Assembly (NCBI GenBank): GCA_030427205.1
Contig: JAUHXC010000003.1
Coordinates: 1 to 64,000, forward strand
Origin: a bacterium
GTDB lineage: Bacteria > Myxococcota_A > Bradymonadia > UBA7976 > UBA1532
Direction of reading: 5' to 3'
DNA: 64,000 bases
The notes beneath the pieces were generated by a model, which was not told the origin of the DNA, did no database searches, and saw only the letters and a program-made list of their open reading frames with translations. Shown one piece after another: positions 42,295-61,264 of the stretch. The position numbers were made by a program, and so were the translations under genes. Position 1 is the stretch's first letter. Each line of letters starts with the position of its first letter.

Positions 42295-42368
42295 CATTTT
42301 CGATACGCCACGAGGTGCCCTCTCCGCGCGGAGCGAGTCGGGCCAGAACATTCAGGAGGCACGTTCAG

Positions 42369-43553
<1,185 letters not shown>

Positions 43554-43560
43554 TTCGCAG

Positions 43561-43621
43561 GCGCTCACCGCATGGTGAGCGCGACCGCACGAAACCCGGA
43601 CGGCTCTGCCGCCCGGGTTTC
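43561..43621 (+). terminator. paired hairpins after tuf (partial terminator)
   Basis: Hairpin one: GCGCTCACC (43561-43569) with GGTGAGCGC (43574-43582). Hairpin two: GAAACCCGG (43591-43599) with CCGGGTTTC (43613-43621), with an inner CGGC/GCCG stem and TCT loop. Only three T residues follow, so it may be a leaky terminator or processing site that lowers rpmG-secE-nusG expression relative to tuf. Confidence 0.55.
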
Positions 43622-43644
43622 GGCCTGTCTGAGGAAAAAGCCCC

Positions 43645-43806
43645 GTGCCTCGTCGGACCCGAATTCGAATCGGCCTCGAGTGCACGGTGTGCGGTACGCG
43701 AAACTACTCGCTTTCGAAGAGCAAAGACGCGGTGCGCGGCAAGTTGGTCCTCAACAAGTACTGCCCGACGTGCCAGCGCCATACCGAGCATAGAGAGGGC
43801 AAGTAG
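43645..43806 (+). CDS. rpmG: 50S ribosomal protein L33
   Basis: 53 aa, easily missed because of its size. GTG at 43645 follows a GAGGAAAA ribosome-binding site. The sequence opens MPRRTRIRIGLECTVCGTRN and continues YSLSKSKDAVRGKLVLNKYC. The zinc-binding pairs are Cys13/Cys16 and Cys40/Cys43, so this is the zinc-containing C+ form of L33. It lies between tuf and secE, where L33 is found in many bacteria. No tRNA-Trp is seen next to it. Confidence 0.93.
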   Translation: MPRRTRIRIGLECTVCGTRNYSLSKSKDAVRGKLVLNKYCPTCQRHTEHREGK

Positions 43807-43850
43807 CCGGGGTTTCCCCGACGCTGCCCCTCGCCGGACGAGAGAGACGC

Positions 43851-44234
43851 ATGGACCGCAGCAAGCGAATGGTCAACTTGTTCTACGCGGGGTCGACCCT
43901 CATCGCGTGGGCGATCTTCGCGAAGACCTTCGGGCTCTTGTTCGGTGTCCTGGGCATGCGCAATGCCCACCTGCTCGGCAAGGACTTCACCACCACCACT
44001 CTGCTGGGTGCCGGGGCGGCGGTCGCGCTGCTCTTCTGGTCGTGGCGCAGCGTGCAGGTCCGCCCGGTCGTCAACGAGGTGGCCGACGAACTGTCCAAGG
44101 TGACCTGGCCGACCTGGGAGGAGACCAAGAATAACTCCAAGATGACCATCGTGGTGACGATGATCGTCGCGGTGATTCTGTGGGTCTTCGACCAGGTCTT
44201 CGGCAACCTGACCAACCTCATTCTCGGCGGCTGA
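43851..44234 (+). CDS. secE: preprotein translocase subunit SecE
   Basis: Inner-membrane clamp subunit of SecYEG. 127 aa with three predicted membrane spans (residues ~10-35, ~50-65 and ~97-118), as in the longer E. coli-type SecE. The conserved cytoplasmic helix LSKVTWPTWEETKNNSKMTI carries the family VTWP signature. It is followed 33 nt later by nusG, the standard neighbour. Confidence 0.95.
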   Translation: MDRSKRMVNLFYAGSTLIAWAIFAKTFGLLFGVLGMRNAHLLGKDFTTTTLLGAGAAVALLFWSWRSVQVRPVVNEVADELSKVTWPTWEETKNNSKMTIVVTMIVAVILWVFDQVFGNLTNLILGG

Positions 44235-44267
44235 GGATTGGTCGGCACCGACCCCAGGAGAGGAACC

Positions 44268-44828
44268 ATGGCAGACAATCCGACGACCGATACGCACAAG
44301 TGGTACGTCGTTAACGTCTTTTCCGGCCACGAGAACAAGGTGGAGCAGGCGCTGGCCGACCGCATCCGGCGGGAGGAAGCCGAGCATCTCTTCTCCGAGA
44401 TTCTCATCCCCCGAGAGAACGACGGCGAGACCCCGCGCGAAGGGCGCAGCGGTCCCGCCCGAAAGTTCTTCCCGGGCTACATCTTCGTCAAGATGGAGCT
44501 CAACACCAAGACCTGGCACATCGTCAACGATACGCCGAAGGTCACGGGCTTCGTCGGTGGCGGGAAGACCCCTGGTTCGGTGCAGCCGGTCCGTGAGGCC
44601 GAGATGCAGCAGATCACCAACCAGATCAAGGAAGGCACCGCCAGCCCGGCGCCCAAGCAGCGCTTCGAAGAAGGCGAGACCGTGCGCGTCACCGACGGGC
44701 CGTTCGCCAACTTCAACGGCACGGTCGACGAGGTCAATGTCGACAAGAGCAAGCTGCGGGTGCTCGTCAGCATCTTTGGCCGGGCAACGCCGGTCGAACT
44801 CGATTTCAGTCAGGTCGAAAAGGCCTGA
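44268..44828 (+). CDS. nusG: transcription termination/antitermination protein NusG
   Basis: RNA polymerase-binding factor that suppresses pausing and links to Rho or the ribosome. 186 aa. ATG at 44268 after AGGAGAGGAACC; an in-frame ATG 30 nt upstream is less likely. The NGN domain has [16 protein letters not shown] and [10 protein letters not shown]. The C-terminal KOW domain has [15 protein letters not shown] and [15 protein letters not shown] ending in [11 protein letters not shown]. Confidence 0.98.
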   Translation: MADNPTTDTHKWYVVNVFSGHENKVEQALADRIRREEAEHLFSEILIPRENDGETPREGRSGPARKFFPGYIFVKMELNTKTWHIVNDTPKVTGFVGGGKTPGSVQPVREAEMQQITNQIKEGTASPAPKQRFEEGETVRVTDGPFANFNGTVDEVNVDKSKLRVLVSIFGRATPVELDFSQVEKA

Positions 44829-44857
44829 ACCACCCGTCCGATTGAGGAGTCTCCGCC

Positions 44858-45283
44858 ATGGCCAAGAAGGTCACCGGCTACATCAAGCTGCAGGTTCCGG
44901 CTGGCAAGGCCAATCCGTCGCCCCCGGTGGGGCCGGCGTTGGGTCAGCACGGCGTGAACATCATGCAGTTCGTCAAGGAGTTCAACTCGCGGACGGCGGA
45001 CCAGATCGGGATGATCATCCCGGTGGTGATCACGGTCTTCGCCGATCGCTCGTTCAGCTTCATCACCAAGACCCCGCCGGCTGCCGTGCTGCTGCTCAAG
45101 GCCGCTGGCATCGAGAAGGGGTCGGGTGAGCCCAACAAGACCAAGGTCGGCACCATCTCCGAGGAGAAGGTTCGGGAGATCGCCCGAATCAAGCTGCCCG
45201 ACCTCAATACCGACGACGAGGACGCGGCGTTCCGCACCGTTGCGGGGACCGCGCGCTCGATGGGGCTCGTCGTTCAGGCCTGA
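44858..45283 (+). CDS. rplK: 50S ribosomal protein L11
   Basis: 141 aa, standard length. It starts [20 protein letters not shown], then [22 protein letters not shown], the rRNA/L7-L12 stalk-base binding region. The C-terminal domain ends [15 protein letters not shown]11 is needed for RelA-dependent stringent response. First gene of the L11-L1 pair. Confidence 0.98.
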   Translation: MAKKVTGYIKLQVPAGKANPSPPVGPALGQHGVNIMQFVKEFNSRTADQIGMIIPVVITVFADRSFSFITKTPPAAVLLLKAAGIEKGSGEPNKTKVGTISEEKVREIARIKLPDLNTDDEDAAFRTVAGTARSMGLVVQA

Positions 45284-45366
45284 GGCCCGGACGAGCACCC
45301 GATACATCCAAGCCCGGGAGCGCCGGCGGCGGCGCGCATGTACCGGGTCACGCGAAAGGAAGCGAC

Positions 45367-46077
45367 ATGCCCAGGCGTGGAAAGAATTATCGCCGCATGG
45401 CCGACCAGATCGACCGTACCCAGAACTATGGTGCGGACATCGGGATCGCCCTGCTCAAGAAGGCCAGCTACGCCAAGTTCGACGAGACGATCGAGGTCGC
45501 CGTCAACCTGGGGGTCAACCCGCGCCACGCCGACCAGATGGTCCGCGGCGCGGTGGTCTTCCCCCATGGTCTCGGCAAGCCGGTGCGGGTCGTCGTATTC
45601 GCCAAGGGCGACAAGGCCAACGAAGCCCGCGAGGCGGGCGCTGACTTCGTCGGCGGCGACGACCTCGTCGCCCGGATCAAGGACGAAGGCTGGCTCGACT
45701 TCGACAAGGCCGTCGCGACGCCCGACATGATGGGCCTCGTCGGCCGCATCGGCCGCATCCTCGGCCCCCGTGGCCTGATGCCGAACCCCAAGGTCGGCAC
45801 CGTGACCTTCGACGTGACCCGCGCGGTCCGCGAGATGAAGGCCGGCCGGGTGGAGTTCCGGGTCGACAAGGCGGGCATCGTGCACGCGCCGATCGGCAAG
45901 CGCTCGTTCGAAGACGCTGCGCTGCAGGGCAACCTCGTCGCGCTGATCGAGACGCTCATGCGGCTCAAGCCGTCGACGGCCAAGGGCGTCTACATGAAGC
46001 AGGTCACCTTGAGCTCGACCATGGGCCCCGGCATCCGTCTCGACGTGCCGGGCCTGCAGGCCGAAGCCGGCTTCTGA
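45367..46077 (+). CDS. rplA: 50S ribosomal protein L1
   Basis: 236 aa. It begins [14 protein letters not shown] and includes [17 protein letters not shown] and [17 protein letters not shown], the two-domain L1 signature. L1 binds the 23S stalk and often represses its own mRNA. It follows rplK after an 83-nt gap. Confidence 0.98.
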   Translation: MPRRGKNYRRMADQIDRTQNYGADIGIALLKKASYAKFDETIEVAVNLGVNPRHADQMVRGAVVFPHGLGKPVRVVVFAKGDKANEAREAGADFVGGDDLVARIKDEGWLDFDKAVATPDMMGLVGRIGRILGPRGLMPNPKVGTVTFDVTRAVREMKAGRVEFRVDKAGIVHAPIGKRSFEDAALQGNLVALIETLMRLKPSTAKGVYMKQVTLSSTMGPGIRLDVPGLQAEAGF

Positions 46078-46106
46078 CAATAGAGTTCGAGAGAGATATT
46101 TTGGGG

Positions 46107-46183
46107 CCGACCGGCCAGAGACAGCAGGTGCATGTGCATAAAACCTCGGGAGTGGCCCGGGGTGCCTGCCGAGGCGGGGTCGG
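46107..46183 (+). ncRNA. ribosomal protein L10 leader
   Basis: Typical L10-binding mRNA leader upstream of rplJ. Closing stem CCGACC (46107-46112) with GGTCGG (46178-46183); second stem GCAGG (46124-46128) with CCTGC (46165-46169), flanked by AGAGA and CGAGG, the expected kink-turn region; inner hairpin CCTCGGG/CCCGGGG (46144-46162). L10 or the L10-L12 complex would bind it and repress rplJL. A further GC hairpin (46202-46233) follows. Confidence 0.75.
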
Positions 46184-46270
46184 GCTGTTCGTGTGGCAGC
46201 ACCCCCGCTGCAACCCTCGTCTCACGGCGGGGGCCGGCGGAAGGCCATTGAGTAAAGGGGGTCAATCGAT

Positions 46271-46789
46271 TTGAACCGCACCGAGAAATCGGCGGTCATC
46301 GAGCGGTTGAAGACGGCATTGGCCGACGTCCCTGCCGTGATCGTGACGGACTTCAAGGGGCTGACTGTCGAGTCGGTCACCGAACTCCGGAGCGAATTGC
46401 GCAAGGAAGGCGTCAAGTTCGAGGTCGTCAAGAACACGCTGGCACGCCAGGCAATCAAGGACTCTTCCAAGGAGAACATGGGGGAGCTCTTCAAGGGCAA
46501 CTCGGCCATCGCCTATCACGACGATGATCCGACTGCGCCTGCGAAGCTGCTCGTCGAGTTCGCCAAGAAGAACGACAAGCTGGCCCTCAAGGGGGCCTGG
46601 CTCGACGGCAAGATCCTCGACGCATCCGGTGTCGAGCAGCTCTCCAAGCTGCCCGGCAAGGACGAGTTGCGGGGCAAGCTGTTGAGCGTCATCGCCGGTG
46701 TGCCGACGAAGTTCGTCCGCACGTTGATCGCAGGACCCACTCAGTTCGTGCGCGTGCTTCAGGCCCGCGCCCAGCAGCTCGAAGGCTGA
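46271..46789 (+). CDS. rplJ: 50S ribosomal protein L10
   Basis: 172 aa, stalk base protein that carries L7/L12 dimers. The start is TTG at 46271 (MNRTEKSAVIERLKTALAD), with AAAGGGGG upstream; the rare start may suit tight autoregulation. Family motifs are VTELRSELRKEGVKFEVVKN and the C-terminal L12-binding helix ARAQQLEG. Preceded by an L10 leader structure. Confidence 0.96.
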   Translation: MNRTEKSAVIERLKTALADVPAVIVTDFKGLTVESVTELRSELRKEGVKFEVVKNTLARQAIKDSSKENMGELFKGNSAIAYHDDDPTAPAKLLVEFAKKNDKLALKGAWLDGKILDASGVEQLSKLPGKDELRGKLLSVIAGVPTKFVRTLIAGPTQFVRVLQARAQQLEG

Positions 46790-46843
46790 ACCACAACATT
46801 CGCTGATGCGCGAATAGCCGAACCCATCTACGGAGACGAGAGA

Positions 46844-47224
46844 ATGTCCGATATCACCAAGGATCAGGTCATCGACTGGCTGAGCAACCTCACGGTGCTC
46901 CAGATCGCCGACATCACCAAGGAGCTCGAGGACAAGTGGGGCGTCAGCGCCGCTGCGGCCGTGGCCGTGGCCGGTCCTGCCGGTCCGGGCGCCGAGGCGG
47001 CTGCCGAGGAGCAGACCGAGTTCGACGTCATCCTCACCAGCGCCGGCGCCAAGAAGATCCCGGTCATCAAGGCCGTGCGCGAGCTGACCGGCCTGGGCCT
47101 CAAGGAGGCCAAGGCCGCCGTCGACGGCGCCCCGACCACCCTCAAGGAGGCGGTCTCCAAGGAAGAGGCCGAGGCCGTCAAGGCCAAGATCGAGGATGCC
47201 GGCGGCAGCGCTGAGATCAAGTAA
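46844..47224 (+). CDS. rplL: 50S ribosomal protein L7/L12
   Basis: 126 aa. The N-terminal dimerisation domain ([20 protein letters not shown]), an Ala/Gly-rich hinge and the C-terminal factor-binding domain [20 protein letters not shown] are all present. Forms the flexible stalk that recruits EF-Tu and EF-G. The 54-nt gap after rplJ carries a GGAGACGAGAG ribosome-binding region. Confidence 0.98.
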   Translation: MSDITKDQVIDWLSNLTVLQIADITKELEDKWGVSAAAAVAVAGPAGPGAEAAAEEQTEFDVILTSAGAKKIPVIKAVRELTGLGLKEAKAAVDGAPTTLKEAVSKEEAEAVKAKIEDAGGSAEIK

Positions 47225-47238
47225 GGTCTCGCTGCCGT

Positions 47239-47304
47239 GATCGACGGTGCTTCGGCACCGTCGATCAAACAGGTTGCGTCATCGCGCGGGTTGCGCGATG
47301 ACGC
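47239..47304 (+). promoter_or_regulatory. two perfect hairpins between rplL and rpoB
   Basis: Hairpin one: GATCGACGGTGC (47239-47250), TTCG loop, GCACCGTCGATC (47255-47266). Hairpin two: GCGTCATCGCGC (47276-47287), GGGTT loop, GCGCGATGACGC (47293-47304). Both are perfect 12-bp stems without T-runs. A partial attenuator or RNase III processing site is likely, comparable in position to the E. coli rplL-rpoB gap. Confidence 0.7.
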
Positions 47305-47399
47305 CGCTTCACGTTGTGCATCGGGAATAGGCTGGCCGCGCCCGATGTTCGACGCCAGATTCTTTGCGTCCGCACCCTCTGCTCGAACAGGAGCCCTGC

Positions 47400-51566
<4,167 letters not shown>

Positions 51567-51590
51567 TTCACCAGTGAGAGAGGACGCGCG

Positions 51591-55727
<4,137 letters not shown>

Positions 55728-55769
55728 GGCGCGATCTGGGGGTCGCCTTGGAGAAAAAGATCTTCAAGG

Positions 55770-55797
55770 TTGACCCTGTCCTGAGAGTCTCTATAAT
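55770..55797 (+). promoter_or_regulatory. strong sigma-70 promoter of the str operon
   Basis: TTGACC (55770-55775) and TATAAT (55792-55797) are separated by 16 nt, right after rpoC. This would start an rpsL-rpsG-fusA transcript with a leader of about 220 nt. The same -35 hexamer is used at the tRNA-tuf promoter. Confidence 0.8.
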
Positions 55798-55802
55798 GCC
55801 GC

Positions 55803-55828
55803 CACTGTCCGCCGACGGTCGGACAGTG
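55803..55828 (+). promoter_or_regulatory. 5'-end hairpin of the rpsL leader
   Basis: CACTGTCCG (55803-55811) pairs perfectly with CGGACAGTG (55820-55828), at the expected transcription start. It may stabilise the str-operon mRNA. The remaining leader to 56025 shows no gene. Confidence 0.55.
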
Positions 55829-56025
55829 TCAGGAGCGAGGCGCCAGCCCTGCTCCAGCGACTTCCCGGAAGGCGACCGAAGCCTGGAGTTTCGGCCGAAC
55901 CATCGGGGGGACGACATCGTGCTCTGGCACATGTCACGGCTGCGTGAGCAGTCTCCCTCCAATCTTCCGCAAGACCGTTTCGTTCAAGACGACTGCCGGT
56001 GCAGTCGTACGAAGGTGGGAATCGA

Positions 56026-56400
56026 ATGCCGACGATCAGCCAGCTGGTCCGGATGGGCCGAAAGCGCAAGGCGAAGAAGGCGACCGCTCCGGCCCTTCAG
56101 CAGTGCCCCCAGAAGCGTGGGGTCTGCGTGCGGGTCTACACCTCGACGCCCAAGAAGCCGAACTCGGCGCTGCGCAAGGTCGCTCGCGTTCGGCTCACCA
56201 ACGGCATCGAGGTGACCAGCTACATCCCGGGCGAAGGCCACAACCTGCAGGAGCACTCGGTGGTGCTCATTCGCGGTGGCCGCGTCAAGGACCTGCCCGG
56301 TGTGCGCTATCACATCATCCGAGGCACCCTCGACGCCACCGGCGTCAGCGCTCGCAAGCAGGGGCGCTCCAAGTATGGCGCCAAGCGCCCGAAGAAGTAA
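56026..56400 (+). CDS. rpsL: 30S ribosomal protein S12
   Basis: 124 aa from ATG at 56026 ([15 protein letters not shown]). Conserved decoding-site segments [15 protein letters not shown] and [13 protein letters not shown] are present, with the streptomycin-relevant Lys in PKKPNS. It ends [10 protein letters not shown]. An upstream in-frame ATG would add 9 residues. Confidence 0.98.
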   Translation: MPTISQLVRMGRKRKAKKATAPALQQCPQKRGVCVRVYTSTPKKPNSALRKVARVRLTNGIEVTSYIPGEGHNLQEHSVVLIRGGRVKDLPGVRYHIIRGTLDATGVSARKQGRSKYGAKRPKK

Positions 56401-56413
56401 GGAGACCTGAGCG

Positions 56414-56884
56414 ATGCCGCGTCGTCGTGACGTCCCCAAGCGCAAGGTCCAGCCCGATCCCCGATACGGCGATCGGCTCGTGGCCAAGTTCACCAACTGC
56501 CTGATGCTTCGTGGCAAGAAGTCGGTGGCGGAGAAGATCCTCTACGGCGCGTTCGACATCATCGAACACCGTACGAAGGAAGACCCGCTGCGGATCTTCA
56601 AGAAGGCCGTGGAGAACGTGAAGCCTTCGCTCGAGGTCAAGAGCCGCCGTGTCGGTGGTTCGACCTATCAGGTCCCGGTCGAGATCCGGGGCGAGCGGCG
56701 GACCGCTCTCGGAATCCGATGGCTCATCTCGTACTCGCGCAAGCGCCACGAGAAGACCATGGCCGAGAAGCTCGCCGGCGAGCTCATGGACGCAGCTGCC
56801 GGTCGAGGCAATGCGGCCAAGAAGAAGGACGATACCCACAAGATGGCCGAGGCCAACCGGGCCTTTGCTCACTACCGCTGGTAA
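56414..56884 (+). CDS. rpsG: 30S ribosomal protein S7
   Basis: 156 aa. It starts [20 protein letters not shown], carries [15 protein letters not shown] sequence ([18 protein letters not shown]) and ends NRAFAHYRW, the full-length family form. It nucleates 30S head assembly and is the usual str-operon autoregulator. 13 nt after rpsL. Confidence 0.98.
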   Translation: MPRRRDVPKRKVQPDPRYGDRLVAKFTNCLMLRGKKSVAEKILYGAFDIIEHRTKEDPLRIFKKAVENVKPSLEVKSRRVGGSTYQVPVEIRGERRTALGIRWLISYSRKRHEKTMAEKLAGELMDAAAGRGNAAKKKDDTHKMAEANRAFAHYRW

Positions 56885-56922
56885 TCACGGTCTGTTGACC
56901 GCTCAGAGGCACTCCACGCGTC

Positions 56923-59034
56923 ATGTCCCGCAGCATTCCCATCCGCCGTACCCGAAATATCGGGATCATGGCGCACATCGATGCGGGCAAGACGACCACG
57001 ACGGAGCGCATCTTGTTCTACACCGGGCGGAGCCACCGCATCGGTGAGGTCCACGATGGCACGGCCACCATGGACTGGATGGAGCAGGAGCAGGAGCGTG
57101 GGATCACGATCACCTCGGCGGCGACCACCTGCAGCTGGACCGCGCGGTCCTGGCTCGGGCAGGAGGACGCGAGCAGCCATCAGATCAACATCATCGATAC
57201 CCCGGGGCACATCGACTTCACCATCGAAGTCCAGCGCAGCCTTCGGATTCTCGATGGGGCGATCGCCGTCCTCGACGGCGTAGCCGGGGTCGAGCCTCAG
57301 ACCGAGACGGTCTGGCGTCAGGCGGACAAGTACCGCGTGCCGCGACTCGTCTTCGTCAACAAGCTCGATCGGGTCGGAGCCGACTTCGACGCATGCGTCG
57401 AGGCGGTTCAGGCACGGTTGGGGGCTCAGACCCTGGTGCTGCAGCGGCCGATCGGTCGAGAGAGCGGGTTCAACGGTCTCATCGACCTCGTGACGCTGAC
57501 CCAGTGCGTCTGGGAGAGCGACAGCCCTGACGCCGCAGTCGAGCAGGGGCCGCTCGCCGAGCAGCACCTCGAAGAGGCCGAGCTGCATAGGGAGGCGCTG
57601 CTCGACGCGCTCTCGACCCACGACGATACACTCCTCGAGGCCATCCTCGAAGGCGAAGTCGAGGAGAGCGAGATCCGGCGGGTCATCCGCAAGGCCACGC
57701 TCGCTTCGGCGGCCGTGCCGGTGCTTTGTGGGGCGGCCTTCAAGAACAAGGGGGTGCGCCACCTGCTCGACGCGGTGGTGGACTACCTGCCTTCGCCCAT
57801 CGATGTGCCCCCGGTCACCGGGGTCCGGGTGAAGAACAAGCAGCCCACCGACGAGACGGTGGAGCGTGCACCCGAGGACGACGCCCCGTTTGCGGCGTTG
57901 GCTTTCAAGATCGCGACCGATCCGTACGTGGGTCAGCTGACCTACTTCCGGGTCTACTCCGGCACGCACCAGAGCGGCAAGGTGGTCTACAACGCCACCC
58001 AGGGCCGCCGGGAGCGGGTCGGTCGGCTGCTGCGAATGCATGCCAACCAGCGGGAAGACATCCAGGTCTGCCACGCCGGTGACATCGTCGCTGCGGTCGG
58101 GCTCAAAGGCGTCAAGACCGGCGATACCCTCTGTGTTGAGCATCAGCAGTTGCTGCTCGAACAGATCGAGTTCCCCGAGCCGGTCATCCGGATCGCCATC
58201 GAGCCCAAGACCAAGGCCGACCAGGACAAGTTGACCGATGCGCTCAACCGCCTCGAAGCCGAGGACCCGTCTTTTCGGGTCGGTGTCGACGGTGAGACCG
58301 GTCAGACCATCATCGCCGGGATGGGCGAGCTGCACCTCGAAGTGATCGTCGAGCGGCTCGTGCGAGAGTTCAAGGTCGTCGCCAACGTCGGCAAGCCGCA
58401 GGTCACCTATCGGGAGACCGTCAGCGGTGATGGGCGTGGCGAGGGGCGCTTCGTGCGCCAGGCCAGCGGCAAAGGCCAGTATGGTCATGCGGTCCTGCAC
58501 GTCTCGCCCGGCGAGCGTGGCACGGGCTGCACGGTGACCGCTGACGTGTCCGCAGAGCAGATCCCGAAGGAATTCGTGTCCGCGGTTGAAGCCGGGGCCC
58601 GAAGCGGGTATGAAAGCGGGCCGCTCGCTGGCTATCCGATGGTGGACGTCGACGTTCGCATCGTCGGTGGCTCGTACCACGAGGCCGACAGCAGCGAGGT
58701 GGCGTTCAACATCGCCGGGACGATGGCATTCCGGGACGCCTGCGAGAAGGCATCCCCGGTGATCCTCGAGCCGGTGATGGAGGTCGAGGTCGTCGCGCCG
58801 GAAGAGCACGTGGGGGATGTCATCGCCCATGTCAACAGCCGGCGAGGCGAGATCCAGAAGATGGCGGTGCGCGGTCCGAACCAGTTCGTGACTGCGATGG
58901 TGCCGCTTGCCAGCATGTTCGGTTATGCGACCGACCTGCGGTCTGCGACCCAGGGACGGGGCACCTATACGATGCAATTCGCCCACTATGCGCCGGTGCC
59001 ATCGGCCGTGGCGAAGAGCATCGTCGGAGAGTAG
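56923..59034 (+). CDS. fusA: elongation factor G
   Basis: Translocation GTPase, 703 aa. P-loop [50 protein letters not shown] and NKLDR (commonly NKMDR) are present, with domains III-V ending [12 protein letters not shown]. Between SAATTCSW and INIIDTPGH there is an insertion of about ten residues ([14 protein letters not shown] region) compared with most EF-G. No tuf follows; rpsJ begins 118 nt later. Confidence 0.96.
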   Translation: MSRSIPIRRTRNIGIMAHIDAGKTTTTERILFYTGRSHRIGEVHDGTATMDWMEQEQERGITITSAATTCSWTARSWLGQEDASSHQINIIDTPGHIDFTIEVQRSLRILDGAIAVLDGVAGVEPQTETVWRQADKYRVPRLVFVNKLDRVGADFDACVEAVQARLGAQTLVLQRPIGRESGFNGLIDLVTLTQCVWESDSPDAAVEQGPLAEQHLEEAELHREALLDALSTHDDTLLEAILEGEVEESEIRRVIRKATLASAAVPVLCGAAFKNKGVRHLLDAVVDYLPSPIDVPPVTGVRVKNKQPTDETVERAPEDDAPFAALAFKIATDPYVGQLTYFRVYSGTHQSGKVVYNATQGRRERVGRLLRMHANQREDIQVCHAGDIVAAVGLKGVKTGDTLCVEHQQLLLEQIEFPEPVIRIAIEPKTKADQDKLTDALNRLEAEDPSFRVGVDGETGQTIIAGMGELHLEVIVERLVREFKVVANVGKPQVTYRETVSGDGRGEGRFVRQASGKGQYGHAVLHVSPGERGTGCTVTADVSAEQIPKEFVSAVEAGARSGYESGPLAGYPMVDVDVRIVGGSYHEADSSEVAFNIAGTMAFRDACEKASPVILEPVMEVEVVAPEEHVGDVIAHVNSRRGEIQKMAVRGPNQFVTAMVPLASMFGYATDLRSATQGRGTYTMQFAHYAPVPSAVAKSIVGE

Positions 59035-59093
59035 GCGGCCTCACAGTCGCATCGAGACAGCGCCGGATGGCACACGGCGACGACGAAAATGGT

Positions 59094-59128
59094 GTCCGGT
59101 CGGCGGGGCAGATGCCCGGCCACCGGAC
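59094..59128 (+). promoter_or_regulatory. stem-loop in fusA-rpsJ gap
   Basis: GTCCGGT (59094-59100) pairs with ACCGGAC (59122-59128), with an inner GGGC/GCCC hairpin (59106-59117). It could serve as an S10-operon leader element or a processing site. The gap holds no gene. Confidence 0.45.
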
Positions 59129-59152
59129 GGTAGACTGAGCAGGACGTTCGAA

Positions 59153-59464
59153 ATGTCGACCAGTCAGAAGATTCGAATCCGGCTCAAGGCCTACGATCAC
59201 AAGTTGCTCGATCAGTCGGCAACCGAGATCGTCGACATCGCGCGCCGGACCGGAGCGAAGGTGGCGGGGCCGATTCCGCTGCCGACCAGCATCAGCCGGT
59301 ACACGGTGTTGCGGGGGCCGCACATCGACAAGAAGAGTCGGGAGCAGTTCGAGATTCGAACGCACAAGCGCCTGCTCGACATTCTCGAGCCGACGCCCCA
59401 GACCCTCGATGCGCTCATGAAGCTCGACCTCTCGGCCGGGGTCAACGTCGAACTGAAGTCCTGA
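59153..59464 (+). CDS. rpsJ: 30S ribosomal protein S10
   Basis: 103 aa from ATG at 59153 ([20 protein letters not shown]). [16 protein letters not shown] and [18 protein letters not shown] are standard. It partners with NusB/NusG in antitermination. Unusually, rplD follows after only 14 nt, so rplC is absent. Confidence 0.98.
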   Translation: MSTSQKIRIRLKAYDHKLLDQSATEIVDIARRTGAKVAGPIPLPTSISRYTVLRGPHIDKKSREQFEIRTHKRLLDILEPTPQTLDALMKLDLSAGVNVELKS

Positions 59465-59478
59465 GGAGCATCGTCGAG

Positions 59479-60099
59479 ATGGCTACCCTCCCGGTTTACA
59501 ACCTGAGTCGCGAAGAAGTCGGCACGATCGACGTGTCCGATGCAATCTTCGCGACCGAGGTCAATCAGCACCTCTTCTATGAGGTGGTGAAGTGGCAGAT
59601 GGCCAAGCGTCGCGCGGGTACCGCGTCGACCAAGGGCCGCAGCGAGGTCGCCGGTGGCGGGCGCAAGCCCTACCGGCAGAAGGGAACCGGTCGCGCCCGT
59701 CAGGGCAGCCGCCGTGCCCCGAACCATGTCGGTGGCGGTATCGTGCACGGCCCCAAGCCGCGCAGCTACGCCTATCGTCTCAACAAGAAGGTCCGTCGAG
59801 GCGCGTTGCGCTCGGCGCTGAGCCTGCGCGCGTCTCAGCAACGGCTGATCGTCGTGCAGGAGTTGACCTTCGCCGAGCCGAAGACCAAGGTCGCCGCCGG
59901 CATCTTCGACCTGCTCGCCGAGGGCAACGCCCTGGTGGTCGACGGGCCGAACGAGAACCTCAAGCTGTCGGTGCGCAACCTGCCGAAGGTCAAGTACCTC
60001 AACGTCGAAGGCTTCAACCTCTACGACGTGCTCAACCATCGGTACCTCGTGCTCTCCGAGCCGATGGTCCGCCGGTTGGAAGGGACGCTGACCAAGTGA
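59479..60099 (+). CDS. rplD: 50S ribosomal protein L4
   Basis: 206 aa. The conserved loop that lines the exit tunnel reads [21 protein letters not shown] split across strands; [19 protein letters not shown] and [15 protein letters not shown] follow. It sits directly after rpsJ, where rplC would normally lie, and overlaps rplW by 4 nt. Confidence 0.98.
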   Translation: MATLPVYNLSREEVGTIDVSDAIFATEVNQHLFYEVVKWQMAKRRAGTASTKGRSEVAGGGRKPYRQKGTGRARQGSRRAPNHVGGGIVHGPKPRSYAYRLNKKVRRGALRSALSLRASQQRLIVVQELTFAEPKTKVAAGIFDLLAEGNALVVDGPNENLKLSVRNLPKVKYLNVEGFNLYDVLNHRYLVLSEPMVRRLEGTLTK

Positions 60100-60422
60100 G
60101 CTACGACATCCACAGCATTCTCCGTCGCCCCATCGTGACCGAGAAGACGACCGTGCAGAAGGAAGACGACAACCAGGTCGTCTTCCGGGTGCGGCCCGAC
60201 GCGAACAAGGTGCAGATCCGCGAGGCGGTCGAGCGTTTGCTCGGCGTCAAGGTCCTCTCGGTGAACACCGCGATCGTGCGCGGCAAGGTCAAGCGTATGG
60301 GCCGTCGTTTCGGCCAGCGCCCGAACTGGAAGAAAGCCATCGTTACCCTCGCCCCGGGCGAGGAGGTGGAATTCTTCGAGGCGCTGGACGATCTCGGCGA
60401 ACTCGATATCCCGGAGGAATGA
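60096..60422 (+). CDS. rplW: 50S ribosomal protein L23
   Basis: 108 aa, starting with GTG at 60096 that overlaps the rplD stop (GTGA). Family pattern: [39 protein letters not shown] and [21 protein letters not shown]23 forms the docking site for SRP and trigger factor at the tunnel exit. Confidence 0.97.
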   Translation: MSYDIHSILRRPIVTEKTTVQKEDDNQVVFRVRPDANKVQIREAVERLLGVKVLSVNTAIVRGKVKRMGRRFGQRPNWKKAIVTLAPGEEVEFFEALDDLGELDIPEE

Positions 60423-60425
60423 CCG

Positions 60426-61253
60426 ATGGGGATCAAGAAGTACAAGCCGACATCGCCCGGCCGACGCAACATGAGTTCGTCGGACTTCGCTGGGGTCACC
60501 GCGAGCAGCCCGGTCAAGGGGCTGACCCTTGCCCTGCGCAAGAAGTCGGGGCGCAACGTCTACGGCCGCATCACGGTGCGGCGTCGGGGCGGCGGTCACA
60601 AGCGGCGGTACCGCGTCATCGACTTCCGGCGTGACAAGTACGGCGTGCCGGCGCGGATCGAGCACATTGAGTACGATCCGAACCGCAGCGCCCGTATCGC
60701 TCTGCTGGTCTATGCCGACGGCGAGCGGCGCTACATCCTGGCCCCGAAGGGGGTCTCGGTGGGTGACGAGCTGCTGTCGAGCCGCGAGGCCGACATCAAG
60801 CCCGGCAACAGCCTGCCGCTGCGCAACATCCCGGTCGGTACCGTGATTCACGCCATCGAGCTGAAGATCGGCGGCGGGGCCAAGCTCTGCCGTGCCGCGG
60901 GTGTCTCTGCTCAGCTGCTCGCCAAGGAAGACGACTGGAGCCAGATTCGGCTGCCTTCCGGCGAGGTTCGCCGCGTGCACCTCAACTGTCGGGCGACCGT
61001 CGGTCAGGTCGGCAACGAAGAGCACGGCAACATCAAGCTCGGCAAGGCCGGTCGCAGCCGTTGGCTCGGCCGACGCCCGAAGGTCCGCGGCGTCGCGATG
61101 AACCCGGTCGACCACCCGCATGGCGGCGGCGAAGGCCGCACCTCGGGCGGCCGTCACCCGGTGAGTCCGTGGGGTATGCCGACCAAGGGCAAGAAGACCC
61201 GGAAGAACCGCCGGACCGACCGCTTCATCGTCCGTCGGCGTGGCCGGAAGTAG
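60426..61253 (+). CDS. rplB: 50S ribosomal protein L2
   Basis: 275 aa. It begins [20 protein letters not shown]. The C-terminal [20 protein letters not shown] motif, important for the peptidyl transferase region, is intact, as is [14 protein letters not shown]. It lies 3 nt after rplW. Confidence 0.99.
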   Translation: MGIKKYKPTSPGRRNMSSSDFAGVTASSPVKGLTLALRKKSGRNVYGRITVRRRGGGHKRRYRVIDFRRDKYGVPARIEHIEYDPNRSARIALLVYADGERRYILAPKGVSVGDELLSSREADIKPGNSLPLRNIPVGTVIHAIELKIGGGAKLCRAAGVSAQLLAKEDDWSQIRLPSGEVRRVHLNCRATVGQVGNEEHGNIKLGKAGRSRWLGRRPKVRGVAMNPVDHPHGGGEGRTSGGRHPVSPWGMPTKGKKTRKNRRTDRFIVRRRGRK

Positions 61254-61264
61254 GAGACTGAACG

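Noticed and set aside
43554..43850. Possible tRNA-Trp between tuf and secE
   Set aside because: No cloverleaf or TTCGA-type T-arm is present; the space holds hairpins and rpmG.
56872..58986. Minus-strand 704-codon open frame opposite fusA
   Set aside because: Shadow of EF-G; no ribosome-binding site or domain.
59035..59152. Possible remnant of rplC or tuf between fusA and rpsJ
   Set aside because: Only 118 nt with a stem-loop; none of the three plus frames shows L3 or EF-Tu sequence.
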